NCBI RefSeq assembly: GCF_027944005.1
Contig: NZ_AP027204.1
Location: forward strand, 2,046,001-2,110,000
Direction: 5' to 3'
DNA: 64,000 nt
Origin: Polynucleobacter sp. SHI8
Lineage (GTDB): Bacteria > Pseudomonadota > Gammaproteobacteria > Burkholderiales > Burkholderiaceae
The notes below the pieces were generated by a model. The model saw only the letters and a list, made by a program, of their open reading frames with translations. It had not been told where the DNA came from and ran no database searches. This document shows, piece after piece, positions 8,682 to 17,828 of the stretch (positions within the stretch are counted from its first letter, which is position 1; every line of letters starts with the position of its first letter). The translations under genes and the position numbers were made by a program.

Positions 8682-9986
8682 ATGAAAAACATTCCACAAA
8701 CCCTCATTATTTTAATTTGTATGGTGATTGGCATAGCTGTAGGTGCCATCATTCACAATTCAATTGATGATCCGGATCAAATAAAAGAAATTTCATCTTA
8801 TTTTTCTATGTTGTCAGATATCTTTTTGACTCTGATTAAAATGATTATCGCGCCCCTTGTTTTTTCAACTCTGGTTGTGGGTATTGCTCATATGGGTGAT
8901 GCGTCTTCTGTAGGTAGAATCTTCTTTAAATCTTTAGCGTGGTTTTTATCTGCATCATTAATTTCGTTGGTGTTAGGTTTAATCTTTGCAAATATTATGC
9001 AGCCAGGGGCAAATCTCAACCTCGCTCTTCCAGATGCGCATTTAAGTGCGAATTTAGCAACGAGTGAATTTACCCTTCAAGAATTCATTAAACATTTAAT
9101 ACCTAAATCCTTTGTTGATGCAATGGCCAAAAATGAGATTCTACAAATTGTCGTCTTCTCGATGTTTTTTGGTATTGCAATGGCATCGATTGGTGAAAAA
9201 TCGAAATACTTATTGCATAGCATCGATGAACTCTCTCATGTCATGTTAAAAATTACTGGTTATGTCATGAAGTTTGCCCCTGTAGCCGTGTTTGCTGCTA
9301 TGGCATCATCAGTTGCTATCAATGGGCTAGCTATCTTAGCTAAGTTTGCTATATTCATGATTGATTTTTATATCGCTTTATTTACCCTTTGGGCAGTTCT
9401 TATTTTTGCTGGATTTATATTCCTTGGTCCAAGGATCAAAAAACTTTTACTCAACATCAAAGAAGCATTTTTAATCTCCTTTGCTACAGCAAGTTCGGAA
9501 GCTGCATATCCAAAAATTCTTGAAGGTTTGGATCGCTTCGGTGTCAAAAGGAAAATATCCAGCTTTGTAATGCCACTTGGATATTCCTTTAACCTTGACG
9601 GCTCAATGATGTACTGTACATTTGCCTCTCTCTTTATTGCTCAAGCATATGGTATTCATCTTTCATTAGGTACCCAAATCACGATGCTCCTAATTTTGAT
9701 GTTAACTTCAAAAGGAATGGCTGGGGTTCCTAGAGCATCATTAGTTGTTATTGCTGCCACCTTAAATCAATTCAACATTCCTGAAGCAGGCTTATTAATG
9801 ATTCTTGGGGTAGATACCTTCCTCGATATGGGGCGCTCTGCAACCAATGCCGTTGGGAACTCAATCGCCTCAGCAGTCGTTGCAAAATGGGAAGGTGGCT
9901 TGTTGTCTGAAGAAGAAGCTGAGGCAAATGCAGCACTAATGGATCAAGAGCGCGATGCAAAATTACATGAAGTTAAGAACGTTTAA
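8682..9986 (+). CDS. Dicarboxylate/amino acid:cation symporter (DAACS family)
   Basis: 434 residues of a polytopic inner-membrane protein with about eight transmembrane helices. The re-entrant loop motif TASSEAAYPKILEGLDRFGV and the segment LTSKGMAGVPRASLVVIAATL followed by LGVDTFLDMGRSATNAVGNSIAS are the substrate and cation binding signatures of the GltP/GltT/DctA family. VPRAS and DxxxDMxRSxxN look closer to glutamate/aspartate carriers than to DctA, but substrate cannot be fixed from sequence. The 62-nt gap to dut suggests its own promoter. A strong terminator follows. The C-terminal tail is acidic and cytoplasmic. Confidence 0.88.
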   Translation: MKNIPQTLIILICMVIGIAVGAIIHNSIDDPDQIKEISSYFSMLSDIFLTLIKMIIAPLVFSTLVVGIAHMGDASSVGRIFFKSLAWFLSASLISLVLGLIFANIMQPGANLNLALPDAHLSANLATSEFTLQEFIKHLIPKSFVDAMAKNEILQIVVFSMFFGIAMASIGEKSKYLLHSIDELSHVMLKITGYVMKFAPVAVFAAMASSVAINGLAILAKFAIFMIDFYIALFTLWAVLIFAGFIFLGPRIKKLLLNIKEAFLISFATASSEAAYPKILEGLDRFGVKRKISSFVMPLGYSFNLDGSMMYCTFASLFIAQAYGIHLSLGTQITMLLILMLTSKGMAGVPRASLVVIAATLNQFNIPEAGLLMILGVDTFLDMGRSATNAVGNSIASAVVAKWEGGLLSEEEAEANAALMDQERDAKLHEVKNV

Positions 9987-9994
9987 TTGATGAA

Positions 9995-10017
9995 AAAGCC
10001 TCGTTTAACGAGGCTTT
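9995..10017. terminator. Bidirectional intrinsic terminator between symporter and clpA
   Basis: A perfect 9-bp stem AAAGCCTCG / CGAGGCTTT with a 5-nt loop lies between two convergent genes. A-rich sequence on one side and T-rich on the other suit termination in both directions. Confidence 0.85.
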
Positions 10018-10024
10018 CTTCGTC

Positions 10025-12325
10025 TTACAATTCTTCAGTAGTTTCGGTAGATGCTGCCTTACCTTTGACCGCTGCCGCATGAATCTCCAAAATCACTTGA
10101 TCCTCTGCATCGACATCCACCATCACAGTTCCACCATTCACTAACTTGCCAAACAATAACTCATCAGCCAAGGCTTTGCGTACCGTATCCTGAATAAGAC
10201 GCTGCATTGGACGTGCGCCCATCAGCGGGTCAAAGCCTTTTTTAGCTAGATATGCGCGCAATCCCGAAGAGAAAGTGGCGTCTACTTTCTTCTCATGTAG
10301 TTGTTCTTCTAACTGCATGAGGAACTTATCGACGACACGCAGAATAATCGACTCATCAAGGGCTTTAAATGAAACAATCGCATCTAAACGATTGCGAAAC
10401 TCTGGGGTAAACAACTTCTTGATATCTGCCATTTCGTCGCCAGATTCACGAGGATTTGTAAAGCCAATCGTGGCTTTATTCATCGTCTCAGCACCAGCAT
10501 TAGTTGTCATGATAATGATGACATTTCTGAAATCAGCTTTACGCCCATTGTTATCTGTCAAAGTGCCATGATCCATCACCTGTAACAAAATATTAAAGAT
10601 ATCCGGATGAGCTTTTTCAATTTCGTCTAGCAGCAATACACAATGTGGTTTTTTATTAACGCCTTCAGTTAATAATCCACCCTGATCAAAACCAACATAT
10701 CCTGGGGGAGCACCAATCAATCGACTCACTGCATGACGTTCCATATACTCAGACATGTCAAAACGCAAGAGCTCAACGCCCATAATAAAAGCTAACTGCT
10801 TTGCAACCTCAGTTTTACCAACGCCAGTGGGTCCTGAGAATAAGAATGAACCAATTGGCTTGTCGACCTTACCTAAACCAGCTCTAGCCATTTTAATCGC
10901 TGATGCAAGGGCTTCAATTGCAGGATCTTGCCCAAAGACAACACTTTTTAAATCACGGTCTAAAGTTTGTAACTTGCTGCGATCATCCACGCTGACAGAC
11001 TGTGCCGGAATTCGAGCGATTTTAGAAACAATATCTTCAATCTCTAAGCGTCCAATCGTTTTCTTTTGTTTAGATTTTGGCAAGATACGTTGCGCCGCAC
11101 CAGCTTCATCAATCACATCAATCGCTTTATCTGGCAACTGACGATCATTGATATAACGCGAGGAAAGCTCTGCAGCGGCACTTAACGCACTTTGCGAGTA
11201 CTTGACCCCATGATGCTCCTCAAAACGCGACTTGAGTCCGCGCAGGATCTGTACAGTCTGATCTACTGAAGGCTCAAGAACATCAATTTTCTGGAATCTT
11301 CTGGACAAAGCTGCATCTTTTTCAAAGATACCTCGATATTCTGTAAATGTCGTAGCGCCAATACACTTTAATTGACCACTAGATAAAGCAGGTTTTAACA
11401 AGTTACTTGCGTCCAAAGTACCACCTGACGCTGCACCAGCCCCAATCAAGGTATGGATTTCATCAATAAACAATACTGCGTGCACATTGTCTTTTAATGA
11501 TTTCAAGACGGCCTTTAAGCGTTGCTCAAAATCACCTCGATATTTTGTACCAGCAAGTAAGGCACCCATGTCTAAAGAGTACACAATTGCTTCTTTTAAA
11601 ATGTCTGGCACTTCACCTTGTGTGATTCTCCAAGCAAGTCCCTCAGCAATCGCTGTTTTACCTACACCAGCTTCACCCACCAATAGTGGGTTATTTTTTC
11701 TGCGACGGCACAATATTTGTATCACTCTCTCAACTTCGTGTTCACGTCCAATGAGCGGATCTATCTTTCCTTGGCGAGCCAATACATTGAGATTTTGTGT
11801 ATATTGCTCTAGTGGACTATCTTTTCCACCATTATTAGGATCATCTGTTTCTGTGCCAGCTGACTCTGGTTTTGGAGAGTCTGGTTGATCTTTACGAATG
11901 CCGTGACTGATGAAGTTCACAACATCTAAGCGGGTTACTCCTTGCTGTTGAAGGTAATACACAGCATGAGAATCTTTTTCACCAAAAATGGCAACTAATA
12001 CGTTAGCTCCAGTCACTTCTTTCTTACCACTTGATGTGGATTGAACATGCATAATGGCACGTTGTATGACTCGCTGAAAACCAAGTGTGGGTTGAGTATC
12101 AACTTCCTCAGTGCCAGGAACAATGGGGGTATTGTCGTTGATGAAGTTCTTCAATTGTGCACGAAGGTCTGCAATACTAACTGCGCAGGCCTTTAAAACT
12201 TCAACAGCAGTGGCATTATCCAATAGGGCACTTAATAAATGTTCTACCGTAATGAACTCATGACGCGCAGCACGCGCATCCACAAAAGCCATATGTAAAC
12301 TGACTTCTAGTTCTTGGGCAATCAT
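10025..12325 (-). CDS. clpA: ATP-dependent Clp protease ATP-binding subunit ClpA
   Basis: 766 residues from the ATG at 12325; an upstream in-frame ATG at 12343 lies inside clpS and is unlikely. An N-terminal Clp-N repeat domain (about 1-145) is followed by two AAA+ modules with Walker A motifs GEAGVGKT and GPTGVGKT. Walker B sequences are VLFIDEIHTL and VLLLDEIEKAH. An IGF tripeptide (ATIGFTNP) in the second module fits the ClpP-docking loop. ClpA unfolds substrates for ClpP. The clpS stop and clpA start overlap as ATGA, indicating translational coupling with its adaptor. Confidence 0.97.
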   Translation of the reverse strand: MIAQELEVSLHMAFVDARAARHEFITVEHLLSALLDNATAVEVLKACAVSIADLRAQLKNFINDNTPIVPGTEEVDTQPTLGFQRVIQRAIMHVQSTSSGKKEVTGANVLVAIFGEKDSHAVYYLQQQGVTRLDVVNFISHGIRKDQPDSPKPESAGTETDDPNNGGKDSPLEQYTQNLNVLARQGKIDPLIGREHEVERVIQILCRRRKNNPLLVGEAGVGKTAIAEGLAWRITQGEVPDILKEAIVYSLDMGALLAGTKYRGDFEQRLKAVLKSLKDNVHAVLFIDEIHTLIGAGAASGGTLDASNLLKPALSSGQLKCIGATTFTEYRGIFEKDAALSRRFQKIDVLEPSVDQTVQILRGLKSRFEEHHGVKYSQSALSAAAELSSRYINDRQLPDKAIDVIDEAGAAQRILPKSKQKKTIGRLEIEDIVSKIARIPAQSVSVDDRSKLQTLDRDLKSVVFGQDPAIEALASAIKMARAGLGKVDKPIGSFLFSGPTGVGKTEVAKQLAFIMGVELLRFDMSEYMERHAVSRLIGAPPGYVGFDQGGLLTEGVNKKPHCVLLLDEIEKAHPDIFNILLQVMDHGTLTDNNGRKADFRNVIIIMTTNAGAETMNKATIGFTNPRESGDEMADIKKLFTPEFRNRLDAIVSFKALDESIILRVVDKFLMQLEEQLHEKKVDATFSSGLRAYLAKKGFDPLMGARPMQRLIQDTVRKALADELLFGKLVNGGTVMVDVDAEDQVILEIHAAAVKGKAASTETTEEL

Positions 12326-12681
12326 ACTTCCTCCATCATGCATTGCAAAGGGTGGCCCGATTTACGGGAAATTTCTGTTACGTGGGCTACTTTTGTTGCT
12401 GCTACATCATGTGTATAAACACCACATACACCTTTTCCTTCTATATGTACTTGTAACATAATTCTGGTCGCTGTTTCCTGATCTTTATGAAAATATTCTT
12501 GAATCACCATCACCACAAACTCCATAGGCGTGAAGTCGTCATTTAACAAAACCACTTTATAAAGTGGTGGAGGCTCAACTTTTTTGACCTCACGATCTAA
12601 AACAGTAGCCCTATCATCACCTGTCAAGGGTAAAGAAGGATTAATGGCTAGAATCGTATTTTTGCTTAATTTCGTGTTCAT
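12322..12681 (-). CDS. clpS: ClpS adaptor of the ClpAP protease
   Basis: 119 residues. The ClpS fold is clear from LYKVVLLNDDFTPMEFVVMVI (the DD and M residues line the N-degron pocket) and the later IHIEGKGVCGVYTHDVAATKV-type segment. ClpS binds the ClpA N domain and delivers N-end-rule substrates. The N-terminal about 35 residues are poorly conserved, as usual. It overlaps clpA by 4 nt and is divergent from the cold-shock gene. Confidence 0.96.
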   Translation of the reverse strand: MNTKLSKNTILAINPSLPLTGDDRATVLDREVKKVEPPPLYKVVLLNDDFTPMEFVVMVIQEYFHKDQETATRIMLQVHIEGKGVCGVYTHDVAATKVAHVTEISRKSGHPLQCMMEEV

Positions 12682-12812
12682 ACCTAGATTCTAATCATTT
12701 GATCAATTTACTGTTTTTTTTACGTGTTTAGAGATTAAATTTTCTTTAAAACTGCCACATTATTCATAATTTAACAAAAAATGTGTTCTTTTAGGGCAAA
12801 TACTAATGCTTT

Positions 12813-12856
12813 TTGACATATTACACCTTGACATAATGCCGATAAAGGAAAACAAT
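12813..12856 (+). promoter_or_regulatory. Candidate csp promoter with tandem TTGACA boxes
   Basis: Two exact TTGACA hexamers occur 15 nt apart (12813-12818 and 12828-12833). The second is followed after 17 nt by AACAAT (12851-12856), a 4/6 match to a -10 box. This predicts a start near 12863 and a csp leader of about 100 nt. The leader contains an inverted repeat, GTGTAT (12866-12871) with ATACAC (12882-12887). No E. coli-type cold box was recognised. The rest of the 280-nt gap 12682-12961 is AT-rich with nothing else identified. Confidence 0.4.
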
Positions 12857-12961
12857 CCATAGTATGTGTATTAGTAGTTTTATACACGAGGCTTGTAGAT
12901 GTGTTGGCTTTAATGTTTTTCACGCTTCAAGATTGATTCTTTAAAATGTAACGGAGTTCGA

Positions 12962-13165
12962 ATGGCAACCGGTGTCGTAAAATGGTTTAATGATGCAAAA
13001 GGTTTTGGTTTTATCAAACCTGATGATGGCGAAGAAGAGTTATTTGCTCACTTTAGCGCAATTACAATGGCGGGTTTTAAAACCCTCAAAGAAGGTCAAA
13101 AAGTTACCTTTGATATTACTCAAGGCCCAAAAGGCAAACAAGCTACCAATATTCAAGGTGCTTAA
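12962..13165 (+). CDS. Cold-shock domain protein (CspA family)
   Basis: 67 residues, a single cold-shock domain. RNP1 is KGFGFIKP and RNP2 is LFAHFSAI, the aromatic nucleic-acid-binding surface; the start GVVKWFNDAKG is typical. These proteins bind single-stranded RNA or DNA and act as RNA chaperones. A GGAG ribosome site lies 4 nt from the ATG. It has its own promoter region, a long leader and a strong terminator, so it is monocistronic. Whether it is cold-induced or constitutive cannot be read from the coding sequence. Confidence 0.96.
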   Translation: MATGVVKWFNDAKGFGFIKPDDGEEELFAHFSAITMAGFKTLKEGQKVTFDITQGPKGKQATNIQGA

Positions 13166-13194
13166 TTGAGTTAATCCTTTATAGGATGTTGGAC

Positions 13195-13219
13195 AAAAAC
13201 CCCTTTAAGGGGTTTTTTT
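13195..13219 (+). terminator. Intrinsic terminator of csp
   Basis: A stem of AAAAACCCC with GGGGTTTTT around a short loop, followed by seven T residues, lies 30 nt after the csp stop. Confidence 0.9.
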
Positions 13220-13235
13220 GTTTTGGAGTATTGTG

Positions 13236-13270
13236 AAAATTTGACAGCCCCTATTTCGGGACTGTCAAAA
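13236..13270 (-). terminator. Intrinsic terminator of icd (minus strand)
   Basis: TTTGACAG (13240-13247) pairs with CTGTCAAA (13262-13269), extended by CCC/GGG inside. Read on the minus strand the hairpin ends in ATTTT. It is placed just after the icd stop and back to back with the csp terminator. Confidence 0.8.
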
Positions 13271-13276
13271 GGTACA

Positions 13277-14527
13277 TTACATATTATCAATCATGACTTG
13301 GCCAAAGCCTGAGCATGACACTTGTGTAGCGCCTTCCATTAAGCGAGCAAAGTCATAAGTAACTTTCTTGGAAAGAATAGATTTTTCCATTGAGTGAATA
13401 ATTGCGTCAGCAGCTTCAAACCAACCCATATGACGCAACATCATTTCTGCGGAAAGAATCTCAGATCCTGGATTTACATAATCCTTACCGGCATATTTCG
13501 GTGCAGTACCATGGGTAGCTTCAAACATGGCAATCGTATCTGATAAGTTTGCACCTGGTGCAATACCAATTCCGCCAACTTGAGCAGCTAAAGCATCAGA
13601 TACATAGTCGCCATTTAAGTTGAGGGTTGCAATGACGCTATATTCATTTGGACGTAAAAGGATTTGTTGTAAGAATGCATCAGCAATAACGTCCTTGATG
13701 ATAATTTCCTTACCAGTCTTCGGATTCTTCATCTTGCACCATGGGCCACCATCAATCAGTTCAGCGCCAAACTCTTTTTGGGCAATTTCATAACCCCAGT
13801 CACGGAATCCACCTTCGGTAAATTTCATGATGTTACCTTTGTGAACTAAAGTCATAGAAGGCTTGTCATTGTCAATTGCATACTGAATGGCTTTACGCAC
13901 TAAACGGAAAGTGCCTTCTTTTGAAACAGGCTTAATACCAATAGACGAAGTATCTGGGAAACGAATCTTCTTAACGCCCATTTCTTTGACGAGAAAATCA
14001 ATGACTTTCTTTGCGCCATCAGTGCCGGACATCCACTCAATACCAGCATAGATATCTTCTGAGTTTTCACGGAAAATCACCATGTTGGTTTTTTCTGGCT
14101 CTTTAACTGGTGAAGGTGTGCCTTTGAAATAACGTACTGGACGTAAACAAACATAAAGATCCAACTCTTGACGAAGTGCTACGTTCAATGAACGAATACC
14201 ACCACCAACTGGAGTGGTTAATGGGCCTTTAATCGACACAACATATTTTTTAACAGCGTCTAATGTTTCCTCTGGAAGCCATACATCTGGACCATAAATT
14301 TTGGTAGCTTTTTCACCTGCGAAAACTTCCATCCATGAAATCTTCTTTTTGCCGCCGTATGCTTTTTCAACAGCAGCATCAACAACCTTAATCATCACAG
14401 GAGTAATGTCAAAGCCAGTTCCATCTCCCTCAATATAAGGAATAATTGGATTGTCAGGTACATTAATAGAAAAATCTGCATTAACGGTAATTTGTTCGCC
14501 GGCTGGAACCTGAATATGCTTATACAT
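13277..14527 (-). CDS. icd: NADP-dependent isocitrate dehydrogenase
   Basis: 416 residues, the same length as E. coli Icd. It oxidises isocitrate to 2-oxoglutarate in the TCA cycle. The GGGIRSLNVALRQELDLYVCLRPVRYF block holds substrate arginines and the serine that IDH kinase modifies in E. coli. The metal-site aspartates lie in the LNLNGDYVSDALAAQVGG segment, and the cofactor loop HGTAPKYAGKD marks the NADP type. A strong AGGAGAG ribosome site precedes the ATG. The 245-nt upstream region is shared with the divergent DUF192 gene. Confidence 0.97.
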   Translation of the reverse strand: MYKHIQVPAGEQITVNADFSINVPDNPIIPYIEGDGTGFDITPVMIKVVDAAVEKAYGGKKKISWMEVFAGEKATKIYGPDVWLPEETLDAVKKYVVSIKGPLTTPVGGGIRSLNVALRQELDLYVCLRPVRYFKGTPSPVKEPEKTNMVIFRENSEDIYAGIEWMSGTDGAKKVIDFLVKEMGVKKIRFPDTSSIGIKPVSKEGTFRLVRKAIQYAIDNDKPSMTLVHKGNIMKFTEGGFRDWGYEIAQKEFGAELIDGGPWCKMKNPKTGKEIIIKDVIADAFLQQILLRPNEYSVIATLNLNGDYVSDALAAQVGGIGIAPGANLSDTIAMFEATHGTAPKYAGKDYVNPGSEILSAEMMLRHMGWFEAADAIIHSMEKSILSKKVTYDFARLMEGATQVSCSGFGQVMIDNM

Positions 14528-14542
14528 TTAAAAAACTCTCCT

Positions 14543-14556
14543 AATTGATATCAATT
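14543..14556. repeat. 14-bp perfect palindrome upstream of icd
   Basis: AATTGATATCAATT lies about 16 nt upstream of the icd start, next to the ribosome site. It could be an operator, but perfect AT-rich palindromes of this length also arise by chance. The rest of 14528-14772 is AT-rich and shows no other recognisable element. Confidence 0.3.
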
Positions 14557-14772
14557 TATTTATTAAATTCGTTGTGTTGTAGGTCTTTAAATTAAATACA
14601 TGTCGTGTCTAGCATTTCTCTTCAACATGAACACTCATTCATTAATTTAATGTCTTATTATTACAAATTAAATGGCTGGTCTTCTAAAATCTTTATAAAT
14701 AGACGATATTTAAGATAATTTAATTTCTAAGTCCATTCATTTTGTTTTAAATACTTCAATTTCTAAGGACAT

Positions 14773-15198
14773 ATGTTGAAAATTTTTATCACCTCAGTGT
14801 TGGCAATCTGGCCATATTTTGCCTACAGCTCTGCTTTACCTGTGATTGACTTAAAGATTGACAAAAACATCATCAAAGCAGAGGTTGCCAGTACCGCGCC
14901 AAGCCAACAATTAGGTTTGATGTACCGAAAGTCCATGCCCGAACAAAGTGGCATGCTATTCGTATTCGAGCAAAAAGCAGGGCATTGTTTTTGGATGAAA
15001 AACACGCTTTTACCTTTATCGATCGCATTTATTGATGACGATGGCAAAATTGTGAATATTGAAATAATGAAGCCTCAATCTGAGGAAAACCACTGCCCCT
15101 TAAAGCCAATTCGATATGCTTTAGAAATGAATGTCAATTGGTTTGAGCAAAGAAAAATCGGGGCGGGTAAATTCGTGGGGGGATTACCGAAACCCTAA
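14773..15198 (+). CDS. DUF192 family secreted protein, function unknown
   Basis: 141 residues. An N-terminal signal peptide (LKIFITSVLAIWPYFAYSSA) is followed by a single DUF192 domain: QQLGLMYRKSMPEQSGMLFVFE, then FWMKNTLLPLSIAFIDDDGKIV and ALEMNVNWFEQ. These blocks are the family signature. The protein is probably periplasmic; no enzymatic activity is established for the family that I can cite. An AAGGA ribosome site precedes the start ATG. Its stop codon directly abuts the convergent ppnP stop, with no terminator. Confidence 0.85.
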   Translation: MLKIFITSVLAIWPYFAYSSALPVIDLKIDKNIIKAEVASTAPSQQLGLMYRKSMPEQSGMLFVFEQKAGHCFWMKNTLLPLSIAFIDDDGKIVNIEIMKPQSEENHCPLKPIRYALEMNVNWFEQRKIGAGKFVGGLPKP

Positions 15199-15504
15199 TT
15201 ATCCAAAGTGACAGACGTAGTGAAATGGTGACTCTACACGAATCTCAAAGTACCCGCCAGCATCTACTTCCCAACTCTGTCCAGTAGTAAATGTAAGTTC
15301 TGGGCCGCCATTGATGGCAACAAATGCATGCCCATCAACAACTTCCATGATTTCTTTTGTGCTTAAATCAAATCGTAATGTACTAGGCAAAATAACGCCC
15401 ACTGACTTACGGGTTCCGTCCGCTAATGTAACGGTATGTGACACGCATTTACCGTCAAAAAACACATTTGCTTTTTTTCCTACAGATACTTGATCAAATT
15501 GCAT
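15199..15504 (-). CDS. ppnP: Pyrimidine/purine nucleoside phosphorylase (PpnP, cupin fold)
   Basis: 101 residues from the ATG at 15504, chosen over a TTG at 15528 because an AAAGGA site lies about 8 nt upstream. It matches the DUF1255/PpnP family: NVFFDGKCVSHTV, SVGVILP, and the small beta-barrel block ending FEIRVESPFHYVCHF. The E. coli homologue phosphorolyses several nucleosides, supporting salvage. It lies 25 nt downstream of argG on the same strand, so is probably the last gene of an argF-argG-ppnP unit, although its function does not concern arginine. Confidence 0.9.
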   Translation of the reverse strand: MQFDQVSVGKKANVFFDGKCVSHTVTLADGTRKSVGVILPSTLRFDLSTKEIMEVVDGHAFVAINGGPELTFTTGQSWEVDAGGYFEIRVESPFHYVCHFG

Positions 15505-15529
15505 TTGCTCTATCCTTTTATGTTTCAAA

Positions 15530-16762
15530 TTACTTCGTCATTCTTTTACGTCTTGCAATTTCTGCAATCCGCATACGTAAGGCGTTTAACTTGATAAATC
15601 CGCCTGCATCTGCTTGGTTATAAGCTCCTCCGTCATCATCAAAAGTAGCAATGTTTTGATCAAACAAGGTATTGGATGAGTTGCGAGACAACACAGAAAC
15701 TGAACCTTTATATAACTTCAGTTTCACAAATCCATTCACCATTTGTTGCGTGTGGTCAATCAATGTTTGCAATGCAATTCTTTCTGGGGACCACCAGTAT
15801 CCGTTATAGATTAAGCTGGCATAACGCGGCATCAAATCATCTTTCAAATGAGCTACTTCACGGTCTAAGGTAATACTCTCAATACCACGATGCGCTTTAA
15901 GCAAAATCGTTCCGCCAGGGGTTTCATAGCACCCTCTACTCTTCATCCCAACAAAGCGGTTTTCAACCAAATCTAAGCGTCCAATGCCATGCTTACCACC
16001 AAGTTCATTTAGCTTGGCAAGTAATGTATGTGGCGCCATACGCTGTCCATCAATGGCTACTAAATCACCGTTGGCAAATTCAAGTTCAATTTCTTCCGGT
16101 TGATCTGGAGCTTTTTCGGGAGAAACTGTCCAACGCCACATGGACTCTTCGGCCTTGGCATTTGGATCCTCTAAATGCCTTCCTTCAAAGCTAATATGTA
16201 ACAGATTTGCATCCATAGAATATGGCGCACCGCCTTGTTTATGCTTCATTTCAACGGGGATGCCATGTTTTTCTGCATAGGCAAGTAATTTTTCACGTGA
16301 AAGTAAATCCCATTCACGCCAAGGAGCAATCACTTTAATTCCAGGCTCTAGAGCGTAATATCCTAGCTCAAAGCGAACTTGATCATTGCCCTTACCAGTT
16401 GCCCCATGTGATACTGAATCTGCTCCAGTCATACGTGCAATTTCAATTTGACGCTTGGCAATTAATGGCCTTGCAATCGAAGTTCCTAAAAGATACTCAC
16501 CTTCGTATATCGTATTTGCGCGAAACATGGGAAAAACAAAATCTCTAACAAATTCTTCACGTAAGTCATCAATAAAGATGTTTTCTGGTTTAATACCGAA
16601 TTGCAATGCCTTGGCTCTTGCCGGCTCTAATTCTTCACCTTGACCAAGGTCTGCAGTAAAGGTCACAATCTCACATTGATAGGTATCTTGCAACCATTTC
16701 AAAATCACGCTGGTGTCTAATCCGCCAGAGTACGCTAAAACTACTTTATTTATATCTGCCAT
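15530..16762 (-). CDS. argG: Argininosuccinate synthase
   Basis: 410 residues. The N-terminal PP-loop AYSGGLDTSVILKWL binds ATP. GATGKGNDQVRFELGYYAL and the EGRHLEDP segment are family blocks for citrulline and aspartate binding. It joins citrulline and aspartate in the penultimate step of arginine synthesis. The length fits the shorter bacterial class. It lies 13 nt after argF, making an argF-argG operon that carries out two consecutive steps. Confidence 0.97.
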   Translation of the reverse strand: MADINKVVLAYSGGLDTSVILKWLQDTYQCEIVTFTADLGQGEELEPARAKALQFGIKPENIFIDDLREEFVRDFVFPMFRANTIYEGEYLLGTSIARPLIAKRQIEIARMTGADSVSHGATGKGNDQVRFELGYYALEPGIKVIAPWREWDLLSREKLLAYAEKHGIPVEMKHKQGGAPYSMDANLLHISFEGRHLEDPNAKAEESMWRWTVSPEKAPDQPEEIELEFANGDLVAIDGQRMAPHTLLAKLNELGGKHGIGRLDLVENRFVGMKSRGCYETPGGTILLKAHRGIESITLDREVAHLKDDLMPRYASLIYNGYWWSPERIALQTLIDHTQQMVNGFVKLKLYKGSVSVLSRNSSNTLFDQNIATFDDDGGAYNQADAGGFIKLNALRMRIAEIARRKRMTK

Positions 16763-16775
16763 CTTTATTTACCAA

Positions 16776-17708
16776 TTAATTAAATTTTCCACACAATAAA
16801 AACTCCATCAGCGCTTTTTGAACATGCAAACGGTTTTCTGCTTCTTGCCATACGACACTTTGGGGACCATCGATAACTCCACTAGAAACCTCTTCCCCTC
16901 GATGGGCCGGTAAACAGTGCATAAAAACCGCATCATGCTGGGCAACTGACATCTTTTGTTCATCCACAATCCAACGTTCAAAAGCGCTTAAACGCTCTTG
17001 GTTCTCTTTTTCGTATCCCATACTTGTCCAAACATCGGTCGTTACCAAATGCGCGCCTTTACAAGCATCTAAAGGGTCCTCAAAAATGTCTAAATGTTTT
17101 TCCTCTGCAGAACTAACACGGCTCATATCTAGCGGGTAGTTTTTAGGTCCAGAAAAGTGGAGTTTAAAATTTAAAATTCGCGCTGCTTGCAACCAGGTAT
17201 AAGCCATATTATTTGCATCACCAATCCAAGTCACTGTTTTTCCGGAAATATCTCCTCTTAACTCATGGAAAGTAAAAATATCGGCCAATACTTGGCATGG
17301 ATGAAACTCATTAGTTAAACCATTGATAACAGGAACCCTAGAATTTGCAGCAAAACGCTCCAATATATCTTGTCCAAAGGTCCGAATCATAATGATGTCA
17401 GTCATTCTGGAAATCACCTGTGCAGCATCCTCAACAGGCTCACCACGACCCAATTGGGTGTCTCGGGTATTTAAATAAACTGCATGACCACCTAATTGAA
17501 ACATACCCGCCTCAAAAGATAATCGTGTTCTTGTGGAATGCTTTTCAAAAATCATGGCCAAGGTTCGGTCATGCAGGGGATGCCATGTTTCATACCCCTT
17601 AAATTTTTCTTTCAAAACTTTAGAACGATTTAAAATGTAAGCGTAATCATCTGCACTAAAGTCTGCAAATTGAAGGTAATGGCGCAACGGTACTTTTAAT
17701 TGAGTCAT
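16776..17708 (-). CDS. argF: Ornithine carbamoyltransferase
   Basis: 310 residues. The carbamoyl phosphate loop STRTR appears in EKHSTRTRLSFEAGM, the ornithine-binding region includes the HPCQVLAD segment, and the catalytic HCLP is in FMHCLPAHRGEEV. It makes citrulline from ornithine and carbamoyl phosphate. I searched the 120 nt upstream for ARG-box pairs and found only isolated half-sites (TGAAT, ATTCA), so ArgR control is not supported. It is the first gene of the argF-argG-ppnP run. Confidence 0.96.
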   Translation of the reverse strand: MTQLKVPLRHYLQFADFSADDYAYILNRSKVLKEKFKGYETWHPLHDRTLAMIFEKHSTRTRLSFEAGMFQLGGHAVYLNTRDTQLGRGEPVEDAAQVISRMTDIIMIRTFGQDILERFAANSRVPVINGLTNEFHPCQVLADIFTFHELRGDISGKTVTWIGDANNMAYTWLQAARILNFKLHFSGPKNYPLDMSRVSSAEEKHLDIFEDPLDACKGAHLVTTDVWTSMGYEKENQERLSAFERWIVDEQKMSVAQHDAVFMHCLPAHRGEEVSSGVIDGPQSVVWQEAENRLHVQKALMEFLLCGKFN

Positions 17709-17828
17709 AAGAAATTATGAATGATTTAAATAGGTATTGTATTCAATCAATCCTGTTAAAAAATATTTTTAGCAATCTTTATCGGCTATAGTCTGTAATG
17801 ATGCATCTAATCTTCTCATTTACACAAA

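Noticed and set aside
17709..17828. Possible ArgR operators upstream of argF
   Set aside because: Only isolated TGAAT and ATTCA half-sites with wrong spacing were found.
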